NCBI GenBank assembly: GCA_020628895.1
Contig: JAHDEM010000001.1
Coordinates: 144,761 to 208,760, forward strand
DNA from: Candidatus Endobugula sp.
GTDB taxonomy: Bacteria; Pseudomonadota; Gammaproteobacteria; Pseudomonadales; Cellvibrionaceae
DNA: 64,000 nt
Reading direction: 5' to 3'
Shown: positions 12,578-22,489 of the stretch, in pieces
Numbering within the stretch: the stretch's first letter is position 1
Layout of the letters: the number at the start of each line of letters is the position of its first letter
The notes under the pieces: generated by a model
Seen by the model: only the letters and a program-made list of their open reading frames with translations
Databases searched by the model: none
What the model was told of the DNA's origin: nothing
Made by a program: the position numbers and the translations under genes

Positions 12578-12612
12578 AAAAAAGCCCGCATGGTTTGCAT
12601 GCGGGCTTTTTT
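12578..12612. terminator. Bidirectional terminator between convergent sthA and nhaB
   Basis: AAAAAAGCCCGCATG-gtttg-CATGCGGGCTTTTTT. Confidence 0.9.
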
Positions 12613-12636
12613 ATTGGTACCTCTCAATCTGATTAA

Positions 12637-14121
12637 TTAGGTGAAGTATATAAGGCTGGCAAGACCTACACCGCCCAATACAAATGTATAAGGCAGTGCC
12701 ATTATGACCATGCGTCCGTAGGACAGGCGAATTAACGGTGCAAGAGCCGATGTTAATAAGAATAAGAAAGCCGCTTGACCATTAGGTGTCGCCACACTAG
12801 GTAGATTCGTCCCCGTATTAATCGCAACAGCCAAGTCTTCAAAGTGTTCACGTGAAATACTGCCGGACTCAAAGGCAGCTTTAACTTCACCGATATATAC
12901 TGTTGCAACAAACACATTGTCACTAATCATGGAGAGAATACCATTAGCCACAAACAACATAGGCGCTTGCTGGCTAACATCCATACTCAATACAAGATTA
13001 GTAATCGGGCTAAATAGGTGTTGATCGTGAATAACGGCAACAATTCCAAAAAATACAACCAATAAGGCAGTAAATGGTAATGCTTCTTCAAAGGCATGAC
13101 CTATTTGATGTTCTTCGATAACACCATTAAATGCTGTTAACAAGACAATAATCATTAAACCAATAATACCTACTTCGGCAACATGGAAAGCTAAGGCAAA
13201 TACGAGGATTATTGCGACAATCCCTTGAATAATTAACTCAGCAGTCTCTTTGTGTCCTCTATGTTTATCTTGTTCCTCCGAGAACTCAATCAAAATATTA
13301 CGTACGTTTTCGGGGATTTTCATGCCATAACCAAACATTCCTTTACTTTGGCTCTCTAGTAATGCACAAGTAATCAAACCACAAATTAGAACTGGGAAAG
13401 TAATCGGTGCCATAACTTCGACAAACTCGATGAAATTCCATCCCATTGTTTCGGCAATCAATAAATTTTGTGGTTCACCGACAGTTGTACAAACACCACC
13501 CAGAGCCGTACCAACTACACCATGCATGACTAGGCTACGTAAGAAAGCTCTGAATTTTGATAAGTCCTCAGTGTGAGCATCCGCGAGTTCTTTGGGAACA
13601 TGGCCTTTAGAAAACACTTTGTGATAAACATCATAAAAACCAACAGCTACGGTGATTAGTACTGCCGTTACCGTCAAGGCATCAAGAAAGGCAGATAAGA
13701 TCGCTGAAACAAAGCAGAATAGCAGTGACAAAAGAACTTTAGAGCGGACTTTTACTAGCAGTTTAGTAAAGACATATAGCAGCAAGTTCTGCATAAAATA
13801 AATGCCAGCAACCATAAAGACTAATAAAAGGATAACTTTTATGTTTGCTTCAATCTCATGGTAAACGGACTCGGGGCTTGTCATACCAAGAACCACGGCT
13901 TCAATGGCCAGCAACCCCCCAGGTTGTAGTGGATAACATTTTAATGCCATTCCTAAGGTGAAAATAAATTCCGCAATGAGCACCCATCCAGTAACAAAAG
14001 GGGTGGTTACTAGAAAAAGGATCGGGTTGAGTATTAAAAAGCCAATAATAGCTTGTTTATACCATAGCGGCGCGTTGCCCAAAAAGTTACGAGCAAAACC
14101 TTCTGCAAGATTATGAGTCAT
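12637..14121 (-). CDS. nhaB: Na+/H+ antiporter NhaB
   Basis: 494-aa multi-TM protein; [21 protein letters not shown] start, [11 protein letters not shown]. Confidence 0.93.
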   Translation of the reverse strand: MTHNLAEGFARNFLGNAPLWYKQAIIGFLILNPILFLVTTPFVTGWVLIAEFIFTLGMALKCYPLQPGGLLAIEAVVLGMTSPESVYHEIEANIKVILLLVFMVAGIYFMQNLLLYVFTKLLVKVRSKVLLSLLFCFVSAILSAFLDALTVTAVLITVAVGFYDVYHKVFSKGHVPKELADAHTEDLSKFRAFLRSLVMHGVVGTALGGVCTTVGEPQNLLIAETMGWNFIEFVEVMAPITFPVLICGLITCALLESQSKGMFGYGMKIPENVRNILIEFSEEQDKHRGHKETAELIIQGIVAIILVFALAFHVAEVGIIGLMIIVLLTAFNGVIEEHQIGHAFEEALPFTALLVVFFGIVAVIHDQHLFSPITNLVLSMDVSQQAPMLFVANGILSMISDNVFVATVYIGEVKAAFESGSISREHFEDLAVAINTGTNLPSVATPNGQAAFLFLLTSALAPLIRLSYGRMVIMALPYTFVLGGVGLASLIYFT

Positions 14122-14393
14122 TTGCTTTTCCTAGATAATCTCAAGTGAATAGGGTGGGTATAAACTACCCATATTATAACGTTGTGTTATAACCAAATTA
14201 GTACACATGCTAAGTAACGACATATACATTTAAGTTTAGTCAAAGAATAGGTTGTGTGCTATTTTCTGATACGAGTCGCAAAAATGGTGTAATTATTTAT
14301 TTTCAAATACAATAGGTCCTATCACATGCCCCTATTTCCAAATGAAAATGGTATAGTAAGCCCTATTATTTATTTAACGGTTGAGATTATTCA

Positions 14394-16100
14394 TTGAGTA
14401 ACAAACAAGCGATCAATTTAACATCCCTTAGCCTCATACAAATGGAGTTAATGTCGACGATTGATGAAGCATCCACACATCTTGAAACGTTTATTAGCGA
14501 AAGGGATAACCTGAAAGTCCTAGAAGATTGTATTCATTCTCTTCAGCAAATTCGCGGAAGCTTAGAATTAATACAGTTACATGGTGCCTGCGAGCTTGCA
14601 GGAGAAATTCTACTGACGGCCACAAAAATTGATCCTCAAAACCCACATAAACTGGATCAGAAACTGGCTGCACTGACTAAGGGTTTCTTTGTACTTAGTT
14701 GTTACTTTGAATATACACAGCAGCATGAAATAGGGATGCCGGTTTTATTAATTCCTTATATTAATGATATCCGTATAGCCAACAACGAAGCGTTGATGCC
14801 TGAGTCATATTTTGAGCCAACAGTAACCTCTTATCGGCGGCCCATAACGTCCCAAACAGTAGATATCCCTGTTGATAAAAGTAAAGCCATGTTGCGTCGA
14901 TTCAGGCACATGTTTCAACTGGGTTTATTAGGCTTAATGAAAGATCAACATACCAGTCAGTCGATTAAGCTTATCCATCACGCAACAACCAAACTGTATA
15001 AGCTTTCTAAAGGGTATCAAAGTGAAACCCTATGGTGGTTAGCTGCTCACTCACTGACAGCATTTGTAGAAGCAGGCTTAACTCCTACAATCACCCGCAA
15101 GCGTTTATTTGCCCAGCTGGAAAAACTATTAAAGCATGTAGAAAAAAATGGCCTTATTGGTTTTGACGTAACACCACCAGATGACTTACTAAAAGAATTA
15201 GCATTTTATATTGCTATTTCTGGCGCCAAAAATCCTATCTACAGCAAAATTATCCAATTATTTGGTCTAGATAATATTGGTTATACCGAATCTATTCTTT
15301 TGCAGGAATCCGTCGCCCTAACAGGGCCTAGTGCAAACACAGTGCAGTCCGTTGCCGATGTACTTCGTGTTGAGTTGAATATTTCAAAAGAAAATATAGA
15401 GCGTGTACAAACTTCAGATACGGATGTAGAAGCCGAGTATGAAGACACTATATCGCGCCTACAAAAAGTGAAAGATATTTTAAATGTGGTTGGCTTAACT
15501 TCAGCGTCTGGTGTTTTAACGGAGCCATTAGAGCATTTGCAAGAGGCGTACAACAAACAAGAACGTATGCAAGAGATTGAGAACTCATCTATGGTAGATG
15601 CTTTTTTATATGTAGAAAGTGTCTTAAATAGTTTAGAAAAGCGTAATTTTTCTGGCGATAAACTCGAAGAGCTTAATAAGCTAACGCAAAATGAAATGAT
15701 TTCGAATAATCATCTGCAAAGTGCACAACTTGTTGTTATCGAAGAAACAGAACTCGGTTTATCAGAAATCAAGCAAGCATTAACGGGCTTTGCTGATTCG
15801 AATTATGATAAAGCGCATTTGCAGGACATTGCGACACGTCTGGACGAAGTAAGAGGGGGAATGATAGTACTTTCCCAGCCACGGGCTGCAGCAATTATAT
15901 CTGGGTGCTCAGAATTTATTAACCAGACCCTTATGGCAACCGAAGAGCCTGCAGCACTTGAGCATATGTTAGAAACTTTTGCCGATGCATTAATTTGTTT
16001 GGAATATTATTTAGATTGCATGAAAATCGACAAGAATATTTCAGACAATACACTCTCTATTGCTGAAGAAAGCCTAGCGGCTCTTGGATATACCATATAG
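14394..16100 (+). CDS. FimL-like protein (Hpt-related, lacking clear phosphorylatable His modules)
   Basis: Resembles N-terminal region of ChpA/PilL-type proteins; no kinase domain in ORF. Confidence 0.6.
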   Translation: MSNKQAINLTSLSLIQMELMSTIDEASTHLETFISERDNLKVLEDCIHSLQQIRGSLELIQLHGACELAGEILLTATKIDPQNPHKLDQKLAALTKGFFVLSCYFEYTQQHEIGMPVLLIPYINDIRIANNEALMPESYFEPTVTSYRRPITSQTVDIPVDKSKAMLRRFRHMFQLGLLGLMKDQHTSQSIKLIHHATTKLYKLSKGYQSETLWWLAAHSLTAFVEAGLTPTITRKRLFAQLEKLLKHVEKNGLIGFDVTPPDDLLKELAFYIAISGAKNPIYSKIIQLFGLDNIGYTESILLQESVALTGPSANTVQSVADVLRVELNISKENIERVQTSDTDVEAEYEDTISRLQKVKDILNVVGLTSASGVLTEPLEHLQEAYNKQERMQEIENSSMVDAFLYVESVLNSLEKRNFSGDKLEELNKLTQNEMISNNHLQSAQLVVIEETELGLSEIKQALTGFADSNYDKAHLQDIATRLDEVRGGMIVLSQPRAAAIISGCSEFINQTLMATEEPAALEHMLETFADALICLEYYLDCMKIDKNISDNTLSIAEESLAALGYTI

Positions 16101-16116
16101 TGGTTAGTCGGCTACT

Positions 16117-16770
16117 ATGACCTATATCTTATTTTCCGCCTTTCTCCTACTGATATCGCTTTATATTGTTTATAAGGTATGTCGTTTATTTTTTAAGACG
16201 CCGTGGTTTTTAGCTTGGTTAAAAGGAACCTGCGGTTTTGGCTTAATTTTCCTAGTACTAATATTAGCTGTGATTGCTATAGACATTGCTAGTTATAATG
16301 AGCTCGTTGCGGAAAAAGACATTGCCACTATACGTTTTGAGAAAAACAAAGAGCAGCATTACACCGCTACCTTGATTACCAATTCTGGAGATATGGATAG
16401 ATATGAGCTCTATGGCGATCAATGGCAGCTTGATAGCCGTATCCTAAAGTGGTCAAGCCAAGCTGCTCGACTAGGTATTAAAACCGGTTATCGCCTAGAA
16501 CGCTTGGCGGGTCGATATATCTCCTTAAATGATGAACGCGATAAGCCCAGACGCTTATATGCGTTAAACGAAAGCCCTTGGAGCGTAGATATATGGATGT
16601 GGCTAAATAACATTGATGACAAAATTGGGATGGTTGATGCCCGCTACGGTAATAGTGTTTTTTTGCCAATGAGTGATGGTGCTTTTTTTCAAATTGCTTT
16701 AAGTAACACAGGACTTGTTGCTCGCCCATTAAATCGCTCTGCAAAAGACGCAGTAAAACAGTGGCAGTAA
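16117..16770 (+). CDS. Conserved hypothetical membrane protein
   Basis: ORF with two N-terminal TM segments. Confidence 0.6.
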   Translation: MTYILFSAFLLLISLYIVYKVCRLFFKTPWFLAWLKGTCGFGLIFLVLILAVIAIDIASYNELVAEKDIATIRFEKNKEQHYTATLITNSGDMDRYELYGDQWQLDSRILKWSSQAARLGIKTGYRLERLAGRYISLNDERDKPRRLYALNESPWSVDIWMWLNNIDDKIGMVDARYGNSVFLPMSDGAFFQIALSNTGLVARPLNRSAKDAVKQWQ

Positions 16771-16861
16771 TGGTTAGACGCCCAACGAGAGACACAAGGC
16801 GCTTTTACATACAATACTTAGAATATTAAAAAACTAACTAATAATACAAAAAGGAGTTAAC

Positions 16862-17920
16862 TTGGAATTTTTATATGAATATGGTCTTTTTCTTGCCAAA
16901 ACGATAACGTTCGTTGTCGCTATTGCAATTGTTTTGGCGCTTGTAGTGAGTGCAGGTTTAAAAAATAAACCAGCCGCTCAGGGAAATATTAAAATCACTA
17001 AATTGAATGAACGCTTTGATGAAATTCAAGACGAGTTAAAGTCAGTGATTACCGATGATGAGGTTTTAAAAGCGCAGCGGAAACAGAAGAAACAAGAAGA
17101 AAAAGCAGAAAAAAAACGTAAAAAGAAAAAAGCTTCAACGGACACTGACGATCAAGAGCCACCTAAAAGATTGTACCTATTAAACTTTGATGGCGATATC
17201 AAAGCCTCTGCCGTCGATCACTTGCGTGAAGAAATTACCGCTTTACTGTCGATTGCTACAGAAAAAGACGAGGTTGTTGTTAGACTGGAAAGTGGTGGTG
17301 GTATGGTTCACAGTTATGGCCTAGCTTCTAGCCAACTTGCGCGCATACGTGATAAGTCCATCCCTTTAACAGTATGCGTCGATAAAGTTGCCGCCAGCGG
17401 GGGGTATATGATGGCCTGTGTTGCACAAAAAATCTGTGCAGCACCCTTTGCAGTTATAGGCTCTATTGGTGTGGTGGCGCAATTACCTAATTTCCATCGT
17501 TTACTAAAGAAAAATGATGTCGATTTTGAAATGTTTACCGCTGGCGAGTATAAGCGCACATTAACGATGTTTGGCGAAAATACGGATAAGGGGCGTGAAA
17601 AATTCACCGAAGACTTAGAAACAACCCATACATTATTTAAGACCTTTGTCAGTACCCAGCGTCCAGTTGTGGATATAGACAAAGTGGCTACGGGAGAAGT
17701 GTGGTTTGGGTCTCAAGCCAAAGAGCAACAATTAGTTGATGAACTGATCACCAGTGATGACTATATTACTGCTCAATTGGGTGAAGCCGAGATTTACGAG
17801 CTTGAATATGAGCTTAAGAAAAGCTTACCTGAGCGCTTAGGGCTCGATGTACAGCACGCTATCGAAAATAGCATCACAAGGCTATTTAGCCGTTTAAATA
17901 GTTCAAGGTTTATGCAATAA
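16862..17920 (+). CDS. sohB: S49 family inner-membrane peptidase SohB
   Basis: ESGGGMVHSYGLASSQL, DKVAASGGYMMACVA; Lys-rich linker. Confidence 0.92.
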   Translation: MEFLYEYGLFLAKTITFVVAIAIVLALVVSAGLKNKPAAQGNIKITKLNERFDEIQDELKSVITDDEVLKAQRKQKKQEEKAEKKRKKKKASTDTDDQEPPKRLYLLNFDGDIKASAVDHLREEITALLSIATEKDEVVVRLESGGGMVHSYGLASSQLARIRDKSIPLTVCVDKVAASGGYMMACVAQKICAAPFAVIGSIGVVAQLPNFHRLLKKNDVDFEMFTAGEYKRTLTMFGENTDKGREKFTEDLETTHTLFKTFVSTQRPVVDIDKVATGEVWFGSQAKEQQLVDELITSDDYITAQLGEAEIYELEYELKKSLPERLGLDVQHAIENSITRLFSRLNSSRFMQ

Positions 17921-18539
17921 GTCATATCTTTGACTTATTGTCCTCCCGACTTTAGCTTTATCAGCCTTTAATAGTGGAATTGGTTACCTTTCTACACAGC
18001 TATAAAGCTAAACGTCCTCATTATCCATCGATTAAATGGAAAAATGCGAACTACCCAGTTTGTGGCTACTAACGCAATGTTATGCACATATGTAAGAAAA
18101 ACGTCACAGAATCAAGATAAAAAATCTATTTTTTTAACAATGACGTGTTGACATTCCTAACCTATTGAAAAATAAAGATATTTTTAGCTTGGTCAAATTT
18201 TAAACAATTTGTCTTTAAGCCTATAATTACGGTGTTTGAGGCCCTTAATCAAACTTTGCTCACAAAGTTATCCACAGGTATTGTGGAAAAACCGATTTCC
18301 CAATATCGATCTATTTTGTCATCAAACAGAGCATATTGAGTGTAAAGAAATAAGTGGATGACGATGATTCTATATTTATGGGCTGATGACGTGTATTTCT
18401 TAGCAAACTAGTAGCACTGGTTGATCAAGGTGTGTACATCGCACTGACAACCCTTTATTCACCGTTACTACTAAAAAGAATTTACTTATTCAAAAAAGAT
18501 TTGAAGAAAACCAGCGTCCAAACTGGAAAAAGCAAAAAT

Positions 18540-18642
18540 ATATACCATACTAAAAGTATAGTTAGCTTCCCCCTAAGCTAGCTCATTAAGTTTACTCCTA
18601 ATGGTCTTGTCCAGGTGATCTCCCCAGACACCTGGTTTTTTT
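18540..18642 (+). ncRNA. Candidate small RNA ending in an intrinsic terminator
   Basis: Orphan CCAGGTG...CACCTGG-T8 terminator in a long ORF-free intergenic region; 5' boundary unknown. Confidence 0.3.
18611..18642 (+). terminator. Intrinsic terminator
   Basis: CCAGGTG/CACCTGG stem followed by TTTTTTTT. Confidence 0.75.
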
Positions 18643-18712
18643 TGTCTGTCGTTTCCTATATCAACCAAAAACTATTTCTATTTGGATGCCATAATTTTTT
18701 ACTGTCTACTTT

Positions 18713-20614
18713 TTATTCTCTATTTTTATAGAACTCGGTTTCCATACCATTAGCTTGAACTAAAGTCGCCTCTACGGATTCACAATTTTGCGTGATGTAG
18801 ACTTTGCCGATACCAGAGGTATTGGCTAAAGTAGCAAATGCATGGCCTTGAGGCTGGCGATGTTTAATACTCATAGTACGCCGTTTAGTGAGCCAATTAA
18901 GAGGCGAGTATGTGTGATAAAGAATACGGTTTAGGTAGTCAAAACATCGCAACAAGGTATTGGGAAACTCATTTTTTAAGCCGCTGCTGGTAATCTGTGT
19001 AATAGAAGGGGTGTTACGACGGAATCGTAAACTCACATCATAAACAAAAGAATAATGTACATCGCCAGAGAGAATAACAAAATTAGGTGGTGTTTTAACG
19101 TGTCTAAAAATGTTTAATATGACACTGGCAGCGCCCTTATGGGCCATCCAGTTTTCTGCATCAACCATTAGCGGTTGACCAAAGAAGGTAAATATTCGCT
19201 GAACGGCTTCGATTAATTTAACCCCAAAAATAGGGGAGGGAGAGACCATGATCACCGATGGTTGATCAATCAACTCATCTTGTAATTCGCACAAGGCTTC
19301 CCAATCCATTAACCCTGAAGGTTTATTGGCATTAGATTCTGAGCGCCAGCGTCGCGTGCGGGTATCCAGCACCACAATTTTAGGGTGTGTGTCTATTGTG
19401 TAGTGCCAGTTTTCCCATTGAAACAGTGTATCGATCAACACATCATGTTGTTGTAACCCTGCGTCTTTGAAGTGCGGTAATAATTTTTCGGCTAGAGGTG
19501 CCATTTTGGTCAGATTATTTCCCCAACCTTGACAGAGCCAATAGCCAATTAGCGCATTACCAACTATACGTTTAGCAAATTCGTTGCTGTATACCGCTTC
19601 TTCCCATCCTCGTGTCAGATTCCAGTCATCGGTAACATCGTGATCATCAAAAATCATATACACGGGTATATGTGCCAGTGCTCGTCTCACACGGCCAAGC
19701 CCACTCACAAATTCCTTGATAATAACGAGTTCATCATCGTACAAAGATCGAAATTCTTCGGGAAGATCGGTTTTTTCCAAATCAACACAATTCCACATCT
19801 CTGGCGACCAAACCAAGATATACATGGCAATCACTTCGGCAAAAGTGATTAGATGATTATTGGCATTCACCGAGGTAAAAATAGGTTTTCTTTTCCCTGA
19901 TATAAATTGCTCTATCAGCGTTTCGTTGGCTTCGGTATCGGGGAGCAAATTTTCGCGTTGGTAAAAAAGATGCTGATGCTTATTAAGGTATTCACTGCTT
20001 TTTAAGCCGTTCACTTCTTGCTGGGGAAGAGTGGTATCGAATAATTGCAATTTATTCATCACCTGATGAATAGCATGTAACATTGGGCCAGATACATCGT
20101 CGATATAAACCTGATCACCTGACATCATCAAAAGGTCGGGTTGTTGCTGTGGATTGTTAAAGGCTTGAGCCAGTTGGGTGTCAACCGCAAGTAAACCATC
20201 GTCGCTCTTATGATGAGGTTTGCGGCAAGAGCCGTGCAGTAGATGACTCACTTCATTTTTAAAGACAAAGCTGGGTTTTGATTGGTTCTCGTACAAGAAC
20301 TGCTCAAGGTGCTGTCCTAAACCTGTGTCTTTATGCTCGTTAAAATATAAATCATAATAATAACGAGCTCCATGATGCAATGTTGATTGGCATTGCAACG
20401 TCACTATGTTGATAAAAGCAAATTCGCCCACTTTAACTGGTGTATGATCCACCAATATGTCGATTAATTGACCTTGCTCATCGTTTATTTCAGCAAAAAT
20501 AGGTGAGTCATGGCTTGTTATTAGCCATAGAGTCACTCTTTGGTCAGTGACTTCTCTTAGGATAGGACCTGCGATAATGTCAGGTAAAGGTGTTGTTATC
20601 TGTTCGGTAGCCAT
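18713..20614 (-). CDS. PhoD-like metallophosphatase
   Basis: MMSGDQVYIDD, IFDDHDVTDDW, ILSGDVHYSF. Confidence 0.82.
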   Translation of the reverse strand: MATEQITTPLPDIIAGPILREVTDQRVTLWLITSHDSPIFAEINDEQGQLIDILVDHTPVKVGEFAFINIVTLQCQSTLHHGARYYYDLYFNEHKDTGLGQHLEQFLYENQSKPSFVFKNEVSHLLHGSCRKPHHKSDDGLLAVDTQLAQAFNNPQQQPDLLMMSGDQVYIDDVSGPMLHAIHQVMNKLQLFDTTLPQQEVNGLKSSEYLNKHQHLFYQRENLLPDTEANETLIEQFISGKRKPIFTSVNANNHLITFAEVIAMYILVWSPEMWNCVDLEKTDLPEEFRSLYDDELVIIKEFVSGLGRVRRALAHIPVYMIFDDHDVTDDWNLTRGWEEAVYSNEFAKRIVGNALIGYWLCQGWGNNLTKMAPLAEKLLPHFKDAGLQQHDVLIDTLFQWENWHYTIDTHPKIVVLDTRTRRWRSESNANKPSGLMDWEALCELQDELIDQPSVIMVSPSPIFGVKLIEAVQRIFTFFGQPLMVDAENWMAHKGAASVILNIFRHVKTPPNFVILSGDVHYSFVYDVSLRFRRNTPSITQITSSGLKNEFPNTLLRCFDYLNRILYHTYSPLNWLTKRRTMSIKHRQPQGHAFATLANTSGIGKVYITQNCESVEATLVQANGMETEFYKNRE

Positions 20615-20851
20615 TGATGAGCGTTTTCAAACCTTATGGCAGTTATATTAACGATGGAGTATGTTCTTGCTCATCAAGTCTGCATTAGCTGTATGGACTA
20701 GTCAATGGGAAAATAGGTGCAGTTGTATACAATGTTGACAACTTTGTTATACAAAGTTATACAAATAGCCAGTTTGACGAATTATCTATTATCTTTATAG
20801 CGCTGCACTTTATTCTGTAGGCTATAAAGATAATAGAAGCGGGTAGTGGGT

Positions 20852-21217
20852 TTAATATTTATCTTTAAATGCTTTTAATTGATCCTGAAGGTTTTCTTTA
20901 ACATCTTCTCCCATTTTGTCCTGAGCGCTTTCTTTAATATCTTCTATTTTTTCCATGCTTTGCTCTTTGACTTCTTCTATTTTTTGAGCACTTTGCTCTT
21001 TTACTTCTTCGACTTTTTCAGCTACCGCTTGTTTTGCCTCTTGCACTTTTTCTGCGGCTTGTTCTTTTAGTGTATCTACCGTACTTGTTTCAGACTCGCT
21101 AACTTCTGCAGGAGCTGGGGCTGTCTTGGCACTTGGCGATGGTTTTTCTTCTTCAGGTTTGGAGCATCCCACTGTAATGAGAGCTAGTAGCATTGTCATC
21201 AAAAAAATATTTTTCAT
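20852..21217 (-). CDS. Small lipoprotein with coiled-coil heptad-like repeats
   Basis: LITVGCSKPE lipobox; repeated EKVEEVKEQSAQKIEEVKEQ. Confidence 0.65.
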   Translation of the reverse strand: MKNIFLMTMLLALITVGCSKPEEEKPSPSAKTAPAPAEVSESETSTVDTLKEQAAEKVQEAKQAVAEKVEEVKEQSAQKIEEVKEQSMEKIEDIKESAQDKMGEDVKENLQDQLKAFKDKY

Positions 21218-21414
21218 CGTATTCCCCTAGTGATTTGTTATATGTATATTTTCAAGCTGTCTATAACGACTAAAAGCTTAATTTATCATCGTGTGATCAA
21301 ACAACTTAGATAATCACATTTATAAATTAACACATAACCGTTATTTAATTAAGTGGTAGGAGTTATGACAGGGAAGCACTATAATAAGAGGAGAGATCAG
21401 TACTGGAAAACCCT

Positions 21415-21615
21415 ATGACTATTGAACAATTCGAAAGCTATGCACTGATGTTATGTGTTGGAGGTTTAATCCTCTTTATGACATTCATTATGTGGGATTT
21501 AGCTAAAAAATCTAACGCGGGTAAATTTGGTACGATAATATTATTTGGCGCACTGGGCGTAGGGTTGCTGGGATTTATTATTAAAACGATTATGGTAGAA
21601 GTCATCACAAAGTGA
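21415..21615 (+). CDS. DUF2788-family small membrane protein
   Basis: 66-aa two-TM protein, sequence reminiscent of DUF2788. Confidence 0.65.
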   Translation: MTIEQFESYALMLCVGGLILFMTFIMWDLAKKSNAGKFGTIILFGALGVGLLGFIIKTIMVEVITK

Positions 21616-21634
21616 TAACTTCTAAGCGGAATGG

Positions 21635-22453
21635 TTATTCACCAAAATAACTCCAAATAGGGCAGTGATCCGAAGGCTTTTCCATCCCTCTCACATCATA
21701 ATCAATGCCTGCGGAATAACATTTTTCATTCACGATGTTTGTGGCCAAAATTAAGTCAATACGTAAACCTCTTTTAGGCTCTCGATCAAAACCTTTACTG
21801 CGATAGTCAAACCAGCTGAACTTATCATTGGTATCTGGGTGAATAGTACGATACGTATCGTGTAATCCCCACCCATATAATCGATCTAGCCACTCACGCT
21901 CTACGGGTAAAAAACTACATTTCCCCGTTTTCAGCCAGCGTTTACGATTATCTTCACCAATACCTATATCGTCATCGGTTGGGGAGATATTCATATCTCC
22001 CATGACGATTAGCTGGTCGTCTGGAGTATGGTGTTTATTGAGATAATCTTGTAAATCTTCGTAAAACTTCTTTTTATTAGCAAATTTTGTAGGGTGATCT
22101 TGATTTTCACCTTGGGGGAAATAACCATTAATCACTGTTATTTCACCGCCATAAGGGGATGTAAAAGTGCCTGCAATAAAACGGCGCTGAGATTCGTCGG
22201 TATCCGTTTCATAACCCTTATTCACCGACAAAAAAGGCGTTTTAGATAAAAGGGCCACGCCATAGTGAGTTTTTTGCCCGTGAAAGTGAACGTGGTAGCC
22301 CAGCTCTGTAATTGTATCGATCGGAAATTCTTCGTCGGTGACTTTGGTTTCCTGGATGCCAATAAAATCCGGTTGGTGGGTTTCTATTAAGGCTTCGATT
22401 TGATGGATACGCTGCCGAATACTATTTGTATTAAAAGAAATCGCTTTTATCAT
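21635..22453 (-). CDS. xthA: Exodeoxyribonuclease III
   Basis: [29 protein letters not shown] motifs. Confidence 0.92.
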   Translation of the reverse strand: MIKAISFNTNSIRQRIHQIEALIETHQPDFIGIQETKVTDEEFPIDTITELGYHVHFHGQKTHYGVALLSKTPFLSVNKGYETDTDESQRRFIAGTFTSPYGGEITVINGYFPQGENQDHPTKFANKKKFYEDLQDYLNKHHTPDDQLIVMGDMNISPTDDDIGIGEDNRKRWLKTGKCSFLPVEREWLDRLYGWGLHDTYRTIHPDTNDKFSWFDYRSKGFDREPKRGLRIDLILATNIVNEKCYSAGIDYDVRGMEKPSDHCPIWSYFGE

Positions 22454-22489
22454 AGTGAAAAGTGTCTTATTACTCCGAAAGGTTCTTAT

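Noticed and set aside
18268-18276. Perfect DnaA-box sequence TTATCCACA in the sohB-phoD intergenic region
   Set aside because: Single isolated 9-mer; about half a copy is expected by chance in 64 kb and no oriC-type genes are nearby.
20852-21217. EEVKEQSAQKIEEVKEQSMEKIEDIKE coding repeats as a DNA repeat element
   Set aside because: Explained as coiled-coil heptads within a small lipoprotein.
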